From Actinosynnema sp. ALI-1.44 (GTDB lineage Bacteria; Actinomycetota; Actinomycetes; Mycobacteriales; Pseudonocardiaceae), in the NCBI RefSeq assembly GCF_001984155.1, contig NZ_MTQO01000028.1, positions 1 to 64,000 of the forward strand: a stretch of 64,000 nt of DNA, in the 5' to 3' direction. Positions within the stretch are counted from its first letter, which is position 1, and every line of letters starts with the position of its first letter. The position numbers and the translations under genes are program-made. The notes below the pieces were generated by a model. The model worked only from the letters and a program-made list of their open reading frames with translations, was not told the origin of the DNA and made no database searches. Below are positions 52,166 to 61,250 of the stretch, one piece after another.

Positions 52166-53112
52166 CCGATCCGTTCGATGGTGCGGCGCGTGACCTGAGG
52201 GTCGCCGCACCCGTCCACCATCAGGATGTAGTGACCGATGCCGGACGCTCCTTCACGCAGGCGGTCAAGGCACTGCTCGGCCGTGCCGATCGGGCTGATC
52301 CGGATCAGGTGCTCGGTGTACTCGACCGGGTCGTGCGGCTTGCGCGGCCGATCATCCACCGCCACATAACCTTTCAGTCCCGGCTCCAGCCAGGTCGGCA
52401 TGGCGGCCCGTAGTTCCGCCTCCGCCTGCTCACGACTGTCTGCGACGTGCGCGAGCACGGCGCCGATGTGGTTGTCCGCGCGGCCGCCCGCCCGCTCGTA
52501 GGCCTCGATCATCGCGGCCTTACCGGCTTCGTCGAGATCCATGCCCAGCAGCATCGGCAGGTCGCGGTCGGCGGCGATCCCGATCGTGCCCGGTGAGGTG
52601 CAAGCGACCGTCACCCGTGGCCGCCGCTCAGGCCTCGGCACCATCGGGACCGCGCGGAAGTCGAACCGGCCAGTACCCGCCACGGTCGGTTCGGACAAGC
52701 ATTCGAGCAACAGGTCGAGGCTTTCGGCGAAGCCGTTCTCCCAGCGGTCCACGCCGGTGCCGAACACTTCGAGGTCACGCCACGGCCCGCCGCGGCCGAC
52801 CCCGAGATGCAGCCTGCCACCGGACATCTGGTCCAGCATCGTCACCTGCTCGGCCAGCATGACCGGGTGCGTCGTGGACAACACGCTGACGGCCGTACCG
52901 ACCGTGATCCTTTCCGTACGCCCCAACGCGTGCGCCGTGAAGGTGATCGCGGACGGGCACACGCCGTACGACATGAAGTGGTGCTCGGCGATCCACACGT
53001 CGTCGAACCCGGCCCGCTCGGCCCACACGACCGCGTCGCTCGCCCGGCCGAGCGCGTCGCGGTCGTCTTGTCCAGGGAACCGGCCAGCGAGGAGGAACAC
53101 GCCCAGTCTCAT
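52144..53112 (-). CDS. LLM-class flavin-dependent oxidoreductase
   Basis: 322 aa from ATG 53112. The luciferase-like TIM barrel is marked by RLGVFLLAGRF, DDVWIAEHHF, TVGTAVSVLSTTHPVMLAEQ and GRLHLGVGRGG. These enzymes use reduced FMN or F420 to oxidise or reduce small molecules. It is divergent from a FadR-type regulator with a palindrome between the genes and is the likely target of that regulator. Substrate unknown. Confidence 0.88.
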   Translation of the reverse strand: MRLGVFLLAGRFPGQDDRDALGRASDAVVWAERAGFDDVWIAEHHFMSYGVCPSAITFTAHALGRTERITVGTAVSVLSTTHPVMLAEQVTMLDQMSGGRLHLGVGRGGPWRDLEVFGTGVDRWENGFAESLDLLLECLSEPTVAGTGRFDFRAVPMVPRPERRPRVTVACTSPGTIGIAADRDLPMLLGMDLDEAGKAAMIEAYERAGGRADNHIGAVLAHVADSREQAEAELRAAMPTWLEPGLKGYVAVDDRPRKPHDPVEYTEHLIRISPIGTAEQCLDRLREGASGIGHYILMVDGCGDPQVTRRTIERIGYLMGVV

Positions 53113-53133
53113 GATGAGGCATACTGTCCCCCA

Positions 53134-53148
53134 AGACATCCGATGTCT
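53134..53148. promoter_or_regulatory. FadR/GntR operator
   Basis: AGACATC-C-GATGTCT, a perfect 7-bp-arm palindrome in the 47-bp gap between the LLM oxidoreductase and the divergent GntR gene. Its length suits a FadR-type winged-helix dimer. Confidence 0.75.
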
Positions 53149-53159
53149 CATGAGGGGTA

Positions 53160-53837
53160 ATGGTGGCGGTAACCGACGACGCGATCCTGCGGGTCCGGGA
53201 AATGATCATGTCCGGCGAGCTGAAGCCGGGCGACCGGCTGCCGCGGGAAGCCGACCTCGCCGATCGCCTCGGCCTGTCGAGGAACTCGCTGCGTGAGGCC
53301 GTGCGGGCGTTGTCGCTGGTCAGGGTGCTCGACGTGCGCCAGGGCGACGGCACGTACGTCTCCAGCCTGCGCGCGGGCGAACTGCTCGGCGCGCTGTCGT
53401 TCGTGCTGGACCTGCACCGCAGCGAGGAGTCGGTGCTGGAGATGCTGGAGGTCCGCCGGATCCTCGAACCGGCCGCCACCGCGAGCGCCGCGCTGTCGGT
53501 GAGCCAGGAGGACATCGAGGAACTGCGCAAGCTCTGCGACGCCACCGAGCAGGCCGCGTCGGTCGAAGAACTCGTCGAGCACGACCTGCAGTTCCACCGT
53601 CGGATCGTGACCGCCGCGGGCAACAACTACCTCGCGCAACTGATGGACACCCTCGCCGGGCCGACGGTCCGCGTCCGGATCTGGCGCGGGATCTCACAGG
53701 GCGGCGCGGTCGACCGCACGGTCGCCGAGCACCGCGCGATCGTCGCCGCGCTGGAGGCGCGTCAGCCCGATCTTGCCCGCTCGTGGGCCACCGTGCACGT
53801 CGCCGGGGTCGAGCAGTGGCTGCGCGACTTGGGTTAA
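53160..53837 (+). CDS. FadR-family GntR regulator
   Basis: 225 aa from ATG 53160; GTG 53163 is possible. GntR winged helix (MSGELKPGDRLPREADLADRLGLSRNSLREAVRAL) and an FCD ligand domain (HDLQFHRRIVTAAGN, then TVAEHRAIVAALEA with its metal/ligand His residues). It probably represses the divergent LLM oxidoreductase through the palindrome at 53134-53148. The ligand is likely a carboxylate, as for other FCD proteins. Confidence 0.92.
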   Translation: MVAVTDDAILRVREMIMSGELKPGDRLPREADLADRLGLSRNSLREAVRALSLVRVLDVRQGDGTYVSSLRAGELLGALSFVLDLHRSEESVLEMLEVRRILEPAATASAALSVSQEDIEELRKLCDATEQAASVEELVEHDLQFHRRIVTAAGNNYLAQLMDTLAGPTVRVRIWRGISQGGAVDRTVAEHRAIVAALEARQPDLARSWATVHVAGVEQWLRDLG

Positions 53838-53933
53838 TGGTCTGTCCGGTGGACTGAACCGTTCCAGGCTGGTTTCCCGGGGAATCGCGAGTTACTTTCG
53901 GGTAACCCTGCTCCCGACCGGAAAGAGCTGGCG

Positions 53934-54872
53934 ATGAGGAAATTAGTCGTCTTAGCCATCACCGGATTCACAGTGGCCGCGCTCAGCACCCCCGCCGCAC
54001 AGGCGAAGAGCGTGGCCACTACGCATTTCGCGGCAACGACAACCGAAGCAGCGAGGACCGTGACGGCGTTCTGGACGCCCGAGCGGATGCGTTCGGCCAA
54101 GCCGCTCGACCTGCTCGACGTCGCGCCCGGCGCGATCAAGGACGTGGCCCGCGGACTGCCGACCGTGGTCCCCGGCGCGGCGATCCAGTCCTTCCCGAAC
54201 GGCGGCGCCGCGTGGACCAGCGGCGGCGCGGTCGTCAAGACAGCCGGCCGCGTGTTCTTCACTTACCAGAACAGGACCGCGTCGTGTAGCGGCGACGCCG
54301 TCACCAGCGCCAACAAGAGCACGGTGATGACCGCGGGCCACTGCGTGAAGCTCGGCGGCGCGTTCCACACCAACTGGGCGTTCGTCCCCGGTTACGACAA
54401 CGGCAGCACGCCCTACGGCACGTGGACCGCGAAGAGCACACACGCCACTCCACAGTGGGTGGCCAGTGAGGACATCAACTACGACATCGGCGCGGCCGTG
54501 GTGAACCAGCTCAACGGCCAGAACCTGACGGACGTCGTCGGCGCCCAGGGCATCGCGTTCAACCAGGCCCGCGGGCAGAACATGTACGCGTTCGGCTACC
54601 CGGCCGCGGCGCCGTACGACGGGACGAAGCTGATCTACTGCAGCGGCAAGGTGTTCAACGACTTCCTGCTGTCACAGGGCATCGGCATGACATGCGACCA
54701 GACCGGCGGCGCCAGCGGCGGCCCCTGGTTCCTGTCGTTCGACGAAGGCGCCGGTACCGGCATCCAGAACTCGGTGAACAGCTTCAAGTACAACTTCTTC
54801 CCGAACTGGATGTTCGGCCCGTACTTCGGCGCCGACGCGCAGAACCTGTACAACACGGCCCAGGCCGGTTAA
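53934..54872 (+). CDS. Secreted trypsin-like serine protease
   Basis: 312 aa from ATG 53934. A signal peptide (KLVVLAITGFTVAALSTPAAQA) and a ~80-residue propeptide precede the protease. Triad: His in TAGHC (~134), Asp in NYDIGAAV (~182), Ser in GGASGGPW (~260); Cys near the His and further Cys in YCSG and MTCD suggest disulfides. It belongs to the V8-like/trypsin secreted proteases of actinomycetes. It ends at a 14-bp hairpin shared with the convergent ThuA gene. Confidence 0.88.
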   Translation: MRKLVVLAITGFTVAALSTPAAQAKSVATTHFAATTTEAARTVTAFWTPERMRSAKPLDLLDVAPGAIKDVARGLPTVVPGAAIQSFPNGGAAWTSGGAVVKTAGRVFFTYQNRTASCSGDAVTSANKSTVMTAGHCVKLGGAFHTNWAFVPGYDNGSTPYGTWTAKSTHATPQWVASEDINYDIGAAVVNQLNGQNLTDVVGAQGIAFNQARGQNMYAFGYPAAAPYDGTKLIYCSGKVFNDFLLSQGIGMTCDQTGGASGGPWFLSFDEGAGTGIQNSVNSFKYNFFPNWMFGPYFGADAQNLYNTAQAG

Positions 54873-54904
54873 GTCCCAGCCCGGGCCAGTCGCGAAAGAG
54901 AGCC

Positions 54905-54939
54905 CTGCCAGCCCTCGTCCCTGCCACGAGGGCTGGCAG
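54905..54939. terminator. Bidirectional terminator hairpin
   Basis: CTGCCAGCCCTCGT and its exact complement form a 14-bp stem with a 7-nt loop, between the convergent trypsin-like and ThuA genes. Confidence 0.8.
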
Positions 54940-55010
54940 AGGCCACCAACCTACCGCGTGCCTCCGCCAGCCCGCATGGGGCCCACCTCAACAGTGACGG
55001 GCGCCATAAC

Positions 55011-56183
55011 TCACGTGCCGTACACCTCGAACTCCCACAGCGAATAACCCCATGCCGTGGCTCTCGCGGTGCCGTGGACACGCACGTACCTGGCGTTCGT
55101 CGCGGTGAAGGCGATGTCGTCGGTGCCGCCGTCACTCGCTGACTGGGTGTTCACGGTGGACCAGGTGGCGTTGTCGGCCGAGGTCTCGATCCGGTACGCC
55201 CGGCCGTACGCGGCCTCCCACTGCAACCGGACCCGCGACACCGAGCGGGTCTGGCCGAGGTCGACCGAGATCCACTGCGGGTCGGCGAACTGCGACGACC
55301 ACCGGGTGCCTGCGTTGCCGTCGACCGCGTTGACCGCGCTGTAGGTCGCGTTCTCGACCGAGGACGCGGTTGCCGGACGGCCACGGGACACCAGTGTCGG
55401 CCCCGGTTGCGTGTCCGGTGCGCAGTCGCCGGGGACCATGCCCGCCACCCACCGGATCCCGCCGAGCAGCATGGTCCGGAAGTTCGCCTCGCCGTAGGAA
55501 GCCTGTGTGTGGCCAAGACCCGAGTACCACGAGCGGCCGCCGCGGTAGTTCTGACACCACACGATCGGGTGATCCGCGCCCATGTTGCCGCCGCTGTAGG
55601 TCGATTCGTCGAGCCGAGCCAGGACCTTCGCCGCACCGCGCGGGTTGGTGCGGTAGTTGTACAGCTCGTCCGTACGGACCCACGCCGCGGGCAGGTGCGC
55701 GGTCGACGGGTGCACATGGTCGTCCACGCGCACAGTCACCTGCTGGATCGCCGGGTGCGAGTGGAAGTACGCACCGACGAGTCCACCGTAGAACGGCCAG
55801 TCGTACTCCGTGTCCGCCGCGGCGTGCACGCCGACGTACCCGCCACCACCGGCGATGTACTGCTCGAAGGCGGTCTGCTGGGCCGCGTTCAACACGTCAC
55901 CGGTCGTGTTCAGGAAGACGACCACTTTGTACTGCGCCAGGTTCGCTGTGCTGAACCGGGTCGAGTCCTCTGTGGCGTCGACGGTGAAGGTGTTGGCACT
56001 GCCCAGATCGCGCAGTGCCTGAATACCGGCGGGGATGGCGTCGTGCCGGAAGCCCGCGGTCTTGGAGAAGACCATGATCCGGTACGGCGGGTCGACCGCC
56101 TGGCTGGTACCCGTCACGAGTGAGACCATCAGTGTCAGCGCCAGAACTATGGCAAGACTGACCTTGCGCACTGTGCTACGCAC
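55011..56183 (-). CDS. Secreted ThuA-domain protein with F5/8C domain
   Basis: 390 aa from GTG 56183, overlapping the upstream stop by 8 bp. A signal peptide is followed by a ThuA-like domain (~33-245: MVFSKTAGFRHDAIPAGI, GGGGYVGVHAAADTEYDWPFYGGLVG), a glutamine-amidotransferase-like fold linked to trehalose and other sugar use, then an F5/8 type C carbohydrate-binding domain (~265-390). The same F5/8C domain ends the upstream gene with near-identical sequence. The operon suggests a role in extracellular sugar handling; catalysis by ThuA is unproven. Confidence 0.88.
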   Translation of the reverse strand: MRSTVRKVSLAIVLALTLMVSLVTGTSQAVDPPYRIMVFSKTAGFRHDAIPAGIQALRDLGSANTFTVDATEDSTRFSTANLAQYKVVVFLNTTGDVLNAAQQTAFEQYIAGGGGYVGVHAAADTEYDWPFYGGLVGAYFHSHPAIQQVTVRVDDHVHPSTAHLPAAWVRTDELYNYRTNPRGAAKVLARLDESTYSGGNMGADHPIVWCQNYRGGRSWYSGLGHTQASYGEANFRTMLLGGIRWVAGMVPGDCAPDTQPGPTLVSRGRPATASSVENATYSAVNAVDGNAGTRWSSQFADPQWISVDLGQTRSVSRVRLQWEAAYGRAYRIETSADNATWSTVNTQSASDGGTDDIAFTATNARYVRVHGTARATAWGYSLWEFEVYGT

Positions 56184-59040
56184 CGTAGACCTCCATCTCC
56201 CACAACGAGTAGCCCCATGCCGTGGCGCGGGTGGTTCCGTGGACCCGGACGTGTCTTGCGTTCGTGGCGGTGAAGCTGACGTCGTCGACCCCGCCGTCGC
56301 CGGTTGTCGTGGAGTACACGCTGTTCCACGTGTTGCCGTCGGCCGACGTCTCGATCCGGTACGCCCGGCCGTACGCGGCCTCCCAGTTCAACCGGACCCG
56401 GGACACCGACCGGGACTGGCCGAGGTCGACCGAGATCCACTGTGGATCGGCGAACTGCGAAGACCACCGCGTGGCCGCGCTGCCGTCGGTCACGTTGCCC
56501 GGCCCGTACGTGGCGTTCTCCGACGAGGACGCCGTGGCGGGTTTACCCGCCGAGAGCAGACCCGGCTGCGGCTGACCGGGTCCGCCGAGCGTGAACTGGT
56601 CCACATCGAACAGTGCGCCCGTGCCGCCGGTGAACACCAGGAACAGTTTGGTCGTCCCGGCCGGAGCGCCGGTCAGGTTCGCCGTCACGGTGACGAAGTT
56701 CTCCCAGCCGCCGGTGTTCGCCACGGTCGCCGTGCCGAGCAGCGGGCCGGTCTGCGCTCCCGCCCGCACCTGCAACTGGCCACCGCCTCCGCCGGAGGAA
56801 ACCCGGGCGGTGAAGTTCGGGATCCCTTGCAGCACATACGGGTCGAACGACACCCAGTCACCGTTCTCGATGTTGCCGATGGTCTTGCCGCCGTACGCGG
56901 CAGGCTTGTCGATCAGGCCGACACCCTGCATCGCCTTGAAGTGCTCGGCCTGCCGGGTGCCCGGCTGGGTCACCGACTGCGCGTGGGTGGTGATCGGCGG
57001 CTGGCCACCCGCGCCGTTGTCGGTGTACTCCGCGTCCCAGACACCGAAGAGGTTCGCGGACGTGTCGTGCTCGCCGTCCAGCGGTGTCGCGATGCTGCCG
57101 GTGCAGCCGTTCTTCGACGTGATCGCGTGCCCGTGGCTGTCGTGGCCGAGGACGTAGGTCATCTTCACGCGGGCGCAGTCGATCGTGCCGTCCTCGGGAT
57201 CGGTGACGGTCACCCGGTATGGAACGGTGTCGCCGAAGTTGAACACCTGGCCGTTGGCGGGCAACTCGACCGTGACCGTGGGCGCGGTGTTGCCGACGTT
57301 GATGATCACGCTGGCGTTGGCCGTCAGGCTCTGGTTGTCCGTGACAGTGACTTGTGCGGTGTAGGTCCCGTTGGCGGTGTACGTGTGCGACGGGTTGGCC
57401 GCGGTGGAGGTGGCGCCGTCACCGAACGTCCAGCGGTAGGTCAACGGGCCACCGTCAGGATCAGACGACCCCGCGGCGGAGAAGTTCACCGCGAGCGGCG
57501 CCGCACCGGATGTCCTGTCGGCACTGGCGGCCGCGACTGGCGGCCGGTTGCCCGACGGGCGGTACTCGATGCGGTACACCGCCGAGTTCGCGTCACCGGC
57601 GAACCAGCCGGTCCCGTAGTCCAAAATGTACAGTGCGCCGTCCGGGCCGAACTGGGCGTCCATGATCTGCGTGCCCGACCACGGGAACGGCTGGATCGTG
57701 CCGCGGGCGCCGCCGGAGAGGACCTCGACGTCCTTGATCCAGCGGCGGCCGAACTCGGTGGCGAACACGTGGCCGTCGAGCGCTTGCGGGAACTTCACCG
57801 ACGACTGCAGGTTCGGGTCGAAGCGGTAGACCGGCGCACCCATCGGCGACTCGGAGCCGCCGCCGAACTCGGGCGGTGAACCGCTGTCACCGGCGTACTT
57901 GATCCACGCGGGCTGCGCGGGCGGCAGGTTCTTGATGCCGGTGTTGTTGCGCGAGTTGTTCACCGCGCCACCAGCACAGTTGTACTTCGCACCCACCGCG
58001 CTCGTGTCGTAGTTGTACTGGGCGTACGACTCGGTGGCGGTGTTGCTGCCGGTGCAGTACGGCCAGCCGAAGAAGCCGGGACCGGTGATCCGGTTGAACT
58101 CGACCTGCCCGCTGGGGCCGCGGCTGGTGGTCGTCCCGGCGTCCGGGCCGTAGTCACCGAGGTAGACCGCGCCGGTGGCCTTGTCCACGTTCATCCGGAA
58201 CGGGTTGCGGAACCCCATCGCGTAGATCTCCGGGCGGGTGTTCGCCGTGCCGGGCGCGAACATGTTGCCCGCGGGGATGCCGTAGCTGCCGTCGGCGTTG
58301 ACCTTGATGCGCAACAGCTTTCCCCGCAGGTCGTTGGAGTTCGCGGCGCTGCGCTGCGCGTCGACCGCCGGGTTGCGAGTCGGCCGGTCGTCCAGCGGCG
58401 CGTAACCGTCGACGAACGGGTTCGAGTCGTCGCCCGTGGTCAGGTAGAGGTTCCCGGCCGCGTCGAAGTCGATGTCCCCGCCGACGTGGCAGCACAGACC
58501 CCGACTGGTCGGGACCTCGATGACGGTGCGCGCACTGCCCGCGTTGAGGGTCAGGTCCGCGTTGAGGGTGTAGCGCGCGAGCCGGTTGACGCCGTTGAAC
58601 CGGGCGAAGTCCGCGGCTGTCCCGCCCAGCGGCGCGTCACCGGCGGGCGTGGTCAGCGGCGGGGCGTAGAAGAGGTAGACGAACCGGTTGGTGGCGAAAC
58701 CGGGATCGGCGGCGATCCCCTGCAGGCCTTCCTCGTCGTGGCTGTACACCGGAATCGTGCCGATGACCTTGGTGTTGCCCGCCGCGTCGGTGGCGCGAAC
58801 CGTGCCGTTGCGCGCGGTGTGCAGGACGGTTCGGTCGGGCAGCACCGTCATCGACATCGGCTCGCCCATCTCCGGCTCGCCCTTGGCCAGCGTGATCTGC
58901 TGGAAGTCGGCGGGGTTGACCGGCGGTGCCGCCTGGCTGACGGCGGCCGCGGGCCCGGCCGTGACAGCGGCCGCGATGAGCAAACCGGCCGCCAGCAGGC
59001 GTTGGGGGCGCGCGGAACTGACAGAGTAACCGGAAGTCAC
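56176..59040 (-). CDS. Secreted PQQ-type sugar dehydrogenase with PKD, CBM6-like and F5/8C domains
   Basis: 954 aa from GTG 59040 behind GGAAGGAGAACC. Order: signal peptide, glucose/sorbosone-dehydrogenase propeller (~40-450, GLQGIAADPGFATNRFVYLFY, LCCHVGGDIDFDAAGNLYLTTGDDSN), PKD domain (~475-550, SSDPDGGPLTYRWTFGDG), a CBM6-like region (~660-810) and a C-terminal F5/8C domain (~825-954). It should bind a polymer and oxidise a sugar with a quinone cofactor, if PQQ is available. It is first in a two-gene operon with the ThuA gene. Confidence 0.88.
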   Translation of the reverse strand: MTSGYSVSSARPQRLLAAGLLIAAAVTAGPAAAVSQAAPPVNPADFQQITLAKGEPEMGEPMSMTVLPDRTVLHTARNGTVRATDAAGNTKVIGTIPVYSHDEEGLQGIAADPGFATNRFVYLFYAPPLTTPAGDAPLGGTAADFARFNGVNRLARYTLNADLTLNAGSARTVIEVPTSRGLCCHVGGDIDFDAAGNLYLTTGDDSNPFVDGYAPLDDRPTRNPAVDAQRSAANSNDLRGKLLRIKVNADGSYGIPAGNMFAPGTANTRPEIYAMGFRNPFRMNVDKATGAVYLGDYGPDAGTTTSRGPSGQVEFNRITGPGFFGWPYCTGSNTATESYAQYNYDTSAVGAKYNCAGGAVNNSRNNTGIKNLPPAQPAWIKYAGDSGSPPEFGGGSESPMGAPVYRFDPNLQSSVKFPQALDGHVFATEFGRRWIKDVEVLSGGARGTIQPFPWSGTQIMDAQFGPDGALYILDYGTGWFAGDANSAVYRIEYRPSGNRPPVAAASADRTSGAAPLAVNFSAAGSSDPDGGPLTYRWTFGDGATSTAANPSHTYTANGTYTAQVTVTDNQSLTANASVIINVGNTAPTVTVELPANGQVFNFGDTVPYRVTVTDPEDGTIDCARVKMTYVLGHDSHGHAITSKNGCTGSIATPLDGEHDTSANLFGVWDAEYTDNGAGGQPPITTHAQSVTQPGTRQAEHFKAMQGVGLIDKPAAYGGKTIGNIENGDWVSFDPYVLQGIPNFTARVSSGGGGGQLQVRAGAQTGPLLGTATVANTGGWENFVTVTANLTGAPAGTTKLFLVFTGGTGALFDVDQFTLGGPGQPQPGLLSAGKPATASSSENATYGPGNVTDGSAATRWSSQFADPQWISVDLGQSRSVSRVRLNWEAAYGRAYRIETSADGNTWNSVYSTTTGDGGVDDVSFTATNARHVRVHGTTRATAWGYSLWEMEVYGA

Positions 59041-59129
59041 GGTTCTCCTTCCGAGATCGGCCCGTGCGAGCAGGGTGCACGGGCGGATCCGGCCATCGCT
59101 GGCGGCGGGGCGTGGTCCGGTATCCATGC

Positions 59130-59143
59130 GGGAGCGCTCTCCC
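59130..59143. promoter_or_regulatory. LacI-family-type operator
   Basis: GGGAGCGCTCTCCC sits 90 bp upstream of the sugar-dehydrogenase operon. It closely resembles the GGGAGCGCTCCC boxes of CebR-like LacI repressors, with one inserted base that breaks perfect symmetry. No LacI gene is in the window. Confidence 0.55.
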
Positions 59144-59328
59144 GGGCCTGAGTGTGACGCCGGTTACTCTCCCCTGTCAACGACCGGTTTCCATTGCGAG
59201 CACAGGACTTTGAATAGTTCAAGAACTAAACGAATAAGGGGGTCAGATCCGGTTGGCCCGGTACCGGGTTGTTCGGAGAGTGGCTAGCTCGATACGCTGT
59301 GGTGATATCCACGCTCAGGGGAGGGCAA

Positions 59329-60582
59329 GTGGATACATCACGAGATTGCAGGGGTGCCCGGCTACGCACCGCACCGCGCGGTGTCATGCCGTACTACCTG
59401 ACGCTCGAACTCGCCGCGGTCGTCCTGCCTTGGCTGCTGCCAGGACGTGCTTCGACAGCACAGGACTGGACATGGTTCGCGGTGCTGCTGGCCACGGCCG
59501 TGGCACAGGCCGAGCTGTCCGCCCAGGTCGAACGGATGCGGCGGTTCTTCGCCAGCTACCCGCACGTGAACATGACGTCGGTCTGGCTGTTCGCCGCGGC
59601 GTTGTTGCTCCCGGTGCACCTGGCTTGCGTGTTGGCCGTGCTGCTGTACGCGCACCTGTGGTTCCGGGTATGGCGAACGGTGCCGCGCGTCCACCTCTAC
59701 CGGGTGGTGTGCTCGGCCGCCACCGTGGTCCTGACCGTCATCGCCACTGCCCACGCCGCGTTGTCGCTGCCGTTCGGGCTGCTGTCGATCGTCGTCGGCG
59801 GTTTGACGTTCATGGTCGTCAACACCGGGTTGGTCGCGATCGGTTTCCGGCTGCACCACCCATCCAGAACAGTCGTCCAGCTGACCGGGGCGTGGGCCGA
59901 GAACGTCCTCGACGCCACGACGCTGTGCCTCGGCGGGATCACCGCCGTGCTGCTCATCGAGCACCCGGCCATGATCGCCCTGATGCTGCTGCCCGTGGTG
60001 CTGCTGCCACGCGGTGAACTCGGGCGGGAACTGCAACTGGTCTCCGAGCACGACCACAAAACCGGTGTGCTGACTGTCGGCGAATGGCACAAGCGCGCGG
60101 AAACCGAACTCGCGCGGGCCGAGAACCCCTGCGGTGTCCTGATGATCGACGTGGACCACTTCAAGCGGATCAACGACACGTACGGCCACCTCACCGGGGA
60201 CGCCGTGCTGTCCGCCGTCGCCGGTACCGTCACCAGAGAGGTGCGCAGCTACGACCTTGTCGGCCGGTTCGGCGGCGAGGAGTTCGTGGTGCTGATGCCC
60301 CTGGCCTCGCCGAGGCACTCCACCGACGTGGCCGAACGCGTCCGGCACGCGGTGGAACAGCTGGAGGTCGCGCACTCCGGCACGGTCGTGAAAGGCATCA
60401 CCGTGTCCATCGGCGTCGCCGTGCACCCGCACGCGGGCTCGAGCCTCGAACACGTCCTCGCCGTGGCGGACAAGGCCATGTACCGCGCGAAGAACCGGGG
60501 ACGCAACCAGGTCTGCACCGCGCTCAGAGAGCCAGGCGATCAGGGTCCCAGCCGAGGGTGGGCGGCAGCGCCCCCTCCATGA
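59329..60582 (+). CDS. Membrane diguanylate cyclase
   Basis: 417 aa from GTG 59329 behind GGGAGGGCAA. About six transmembrane helices (~20-235) form a MASE-like sensor, followed by a complete GGDEF domain: [32 protein letters not shown] near 314 and an RSYD inhibitory site five residues before it. It should make c-di-GMP with product inhibition. The last 59 bp overlap the C-terminal part of the ogt pseudogene on the other strand. Confidence 0.9.
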   Translation: MDTSRDCRGARLRTAPRGVMPYYLTLELAAVVLPWLLPGRASTAQDWTWFAVLLATAVAQAELSAQVERMRRFFASYPHVNMTSVWLFAAALLLPVHLACVLAVLLYAHLWFRVWRTVPRVHLYRVVCSAATVVLTVIATAHAALSLPFGLLSIVVGGLTFMVVNTGLVAIGFRLHHPSRTVVQLTGAWAENVLDATTLCLGGITAVLLIEHPAMIALMLLPVVLLPRGELGRELQLVSEHDHKTGVLTVGEWHKRAETELARAENPCGVLMIDVDHFKRINDTYGHLTGDAVLSAVAGTVTREVRSYDLVGRFGGEEFVVLMPLASPRHSTDVAERVRHAVEQLEVAHSGTVVKGITVSIGVAVHPHAGSSLEHVLAVADKAMYRAKNRGRNQVCTALREPGDQGPSRGWAAAPPP

Positions 60583-61047
60583 TCAGCAGCCATTGCTTGA
60601 CCGCGAGGCCGTCCCCGCCCGTGCCACCGCTGTAGCCGCCGAGACCGCCGGAGGCCACCACCCGGTGGCACGGCACGACGATCGGGACCGGATTCGAGCC
60701 CATGATCGAGCCGATCCCCGTGCCGGTACCCGATCGCCGCTTCGGGAGGCGAGTTCGCCGTAGGTGACGGACTCGCCGTAGTCCACTGTGGAGTAGAGGG
60801 TGTCCAGCACGTCCCGCTGCGCCGGACCCGTCCGCCGCCAGTCGATCGGCACGTCGAAACTCCTGCGGGCGCCGCGGAAGTACTCGGCCAGCTGGGCGAG
60901 CACCGGTGCGACCCGGCCGGGGTCGTCGACGGCGGGCAACGCGATTCTCGTGCGCCCCCAGCTCACATCGGCGAGCCCCACGTCGGTCACCGCGATGTGC
61001 AGCGCGCCGACAGGTGTTTCGAGCCACCCCACGGCGACGTCGGTCAA
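60524..61047 (-). pseudogene. ogt: Frameshifted methylated-DNA-protein cysteine methyltransferase
   Basis: The N-terminal part reads from TTG 61047 ([19 protein letters not shown] to [13 protein letters not shown]). The catalytic part continues in another frame ([14 protein letters not shown], then [21 protein letters not shown]) to a stop at 60524. Around 60734-60741 an extra 8 nt (AGCGGCGA on the coding strand) separates the frames; removing it gives 516 nt, a 171-aa Ogt of normal length. The active-site Cys survives only in the shifted frame, so repair activity should be lost. A sequencing error is the alternative. Confidence 0.85.
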
Positions 61048-61072
61048 GTCCGGTCCCCCTCGATCGTCCGTG

Positions 61073-61250
61073 TCACGCGGAATCGCGTGGCACCAGGCAG
61101 AAGACGTGGCCCTCCGGGTCGCGCAGCACGGTCCAGTCCGCGCCGCCCGGCTGGAAGTCCGGCTTCGTCACCCCGCGTCCACGAGCTCCTGCACCGCCGT
61201 GCCGCCGGTGTCGCGCTGTCGATCACGACCGTTGTCAACGTCCTGCTCAT
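61073..61250 (-). pseudogene. Remnant of a VOC-family (glyoxalase-like) gene
   Basis: Starts as MSRTLTTVVIDSATP from an ATG overlapping the AraC stop (ATGA), then loses frame. The C-terminal hallmark PGGADWTVLRDPEGHVFCLVP is readable in another frame before a stop at 61073. The middle ~60 or more residues of a normal VOC protein are missing. AraC-VOC coupling is a common actinomycete arrangement, so this was probably once a two-gene operon. Confidence 0.75.
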
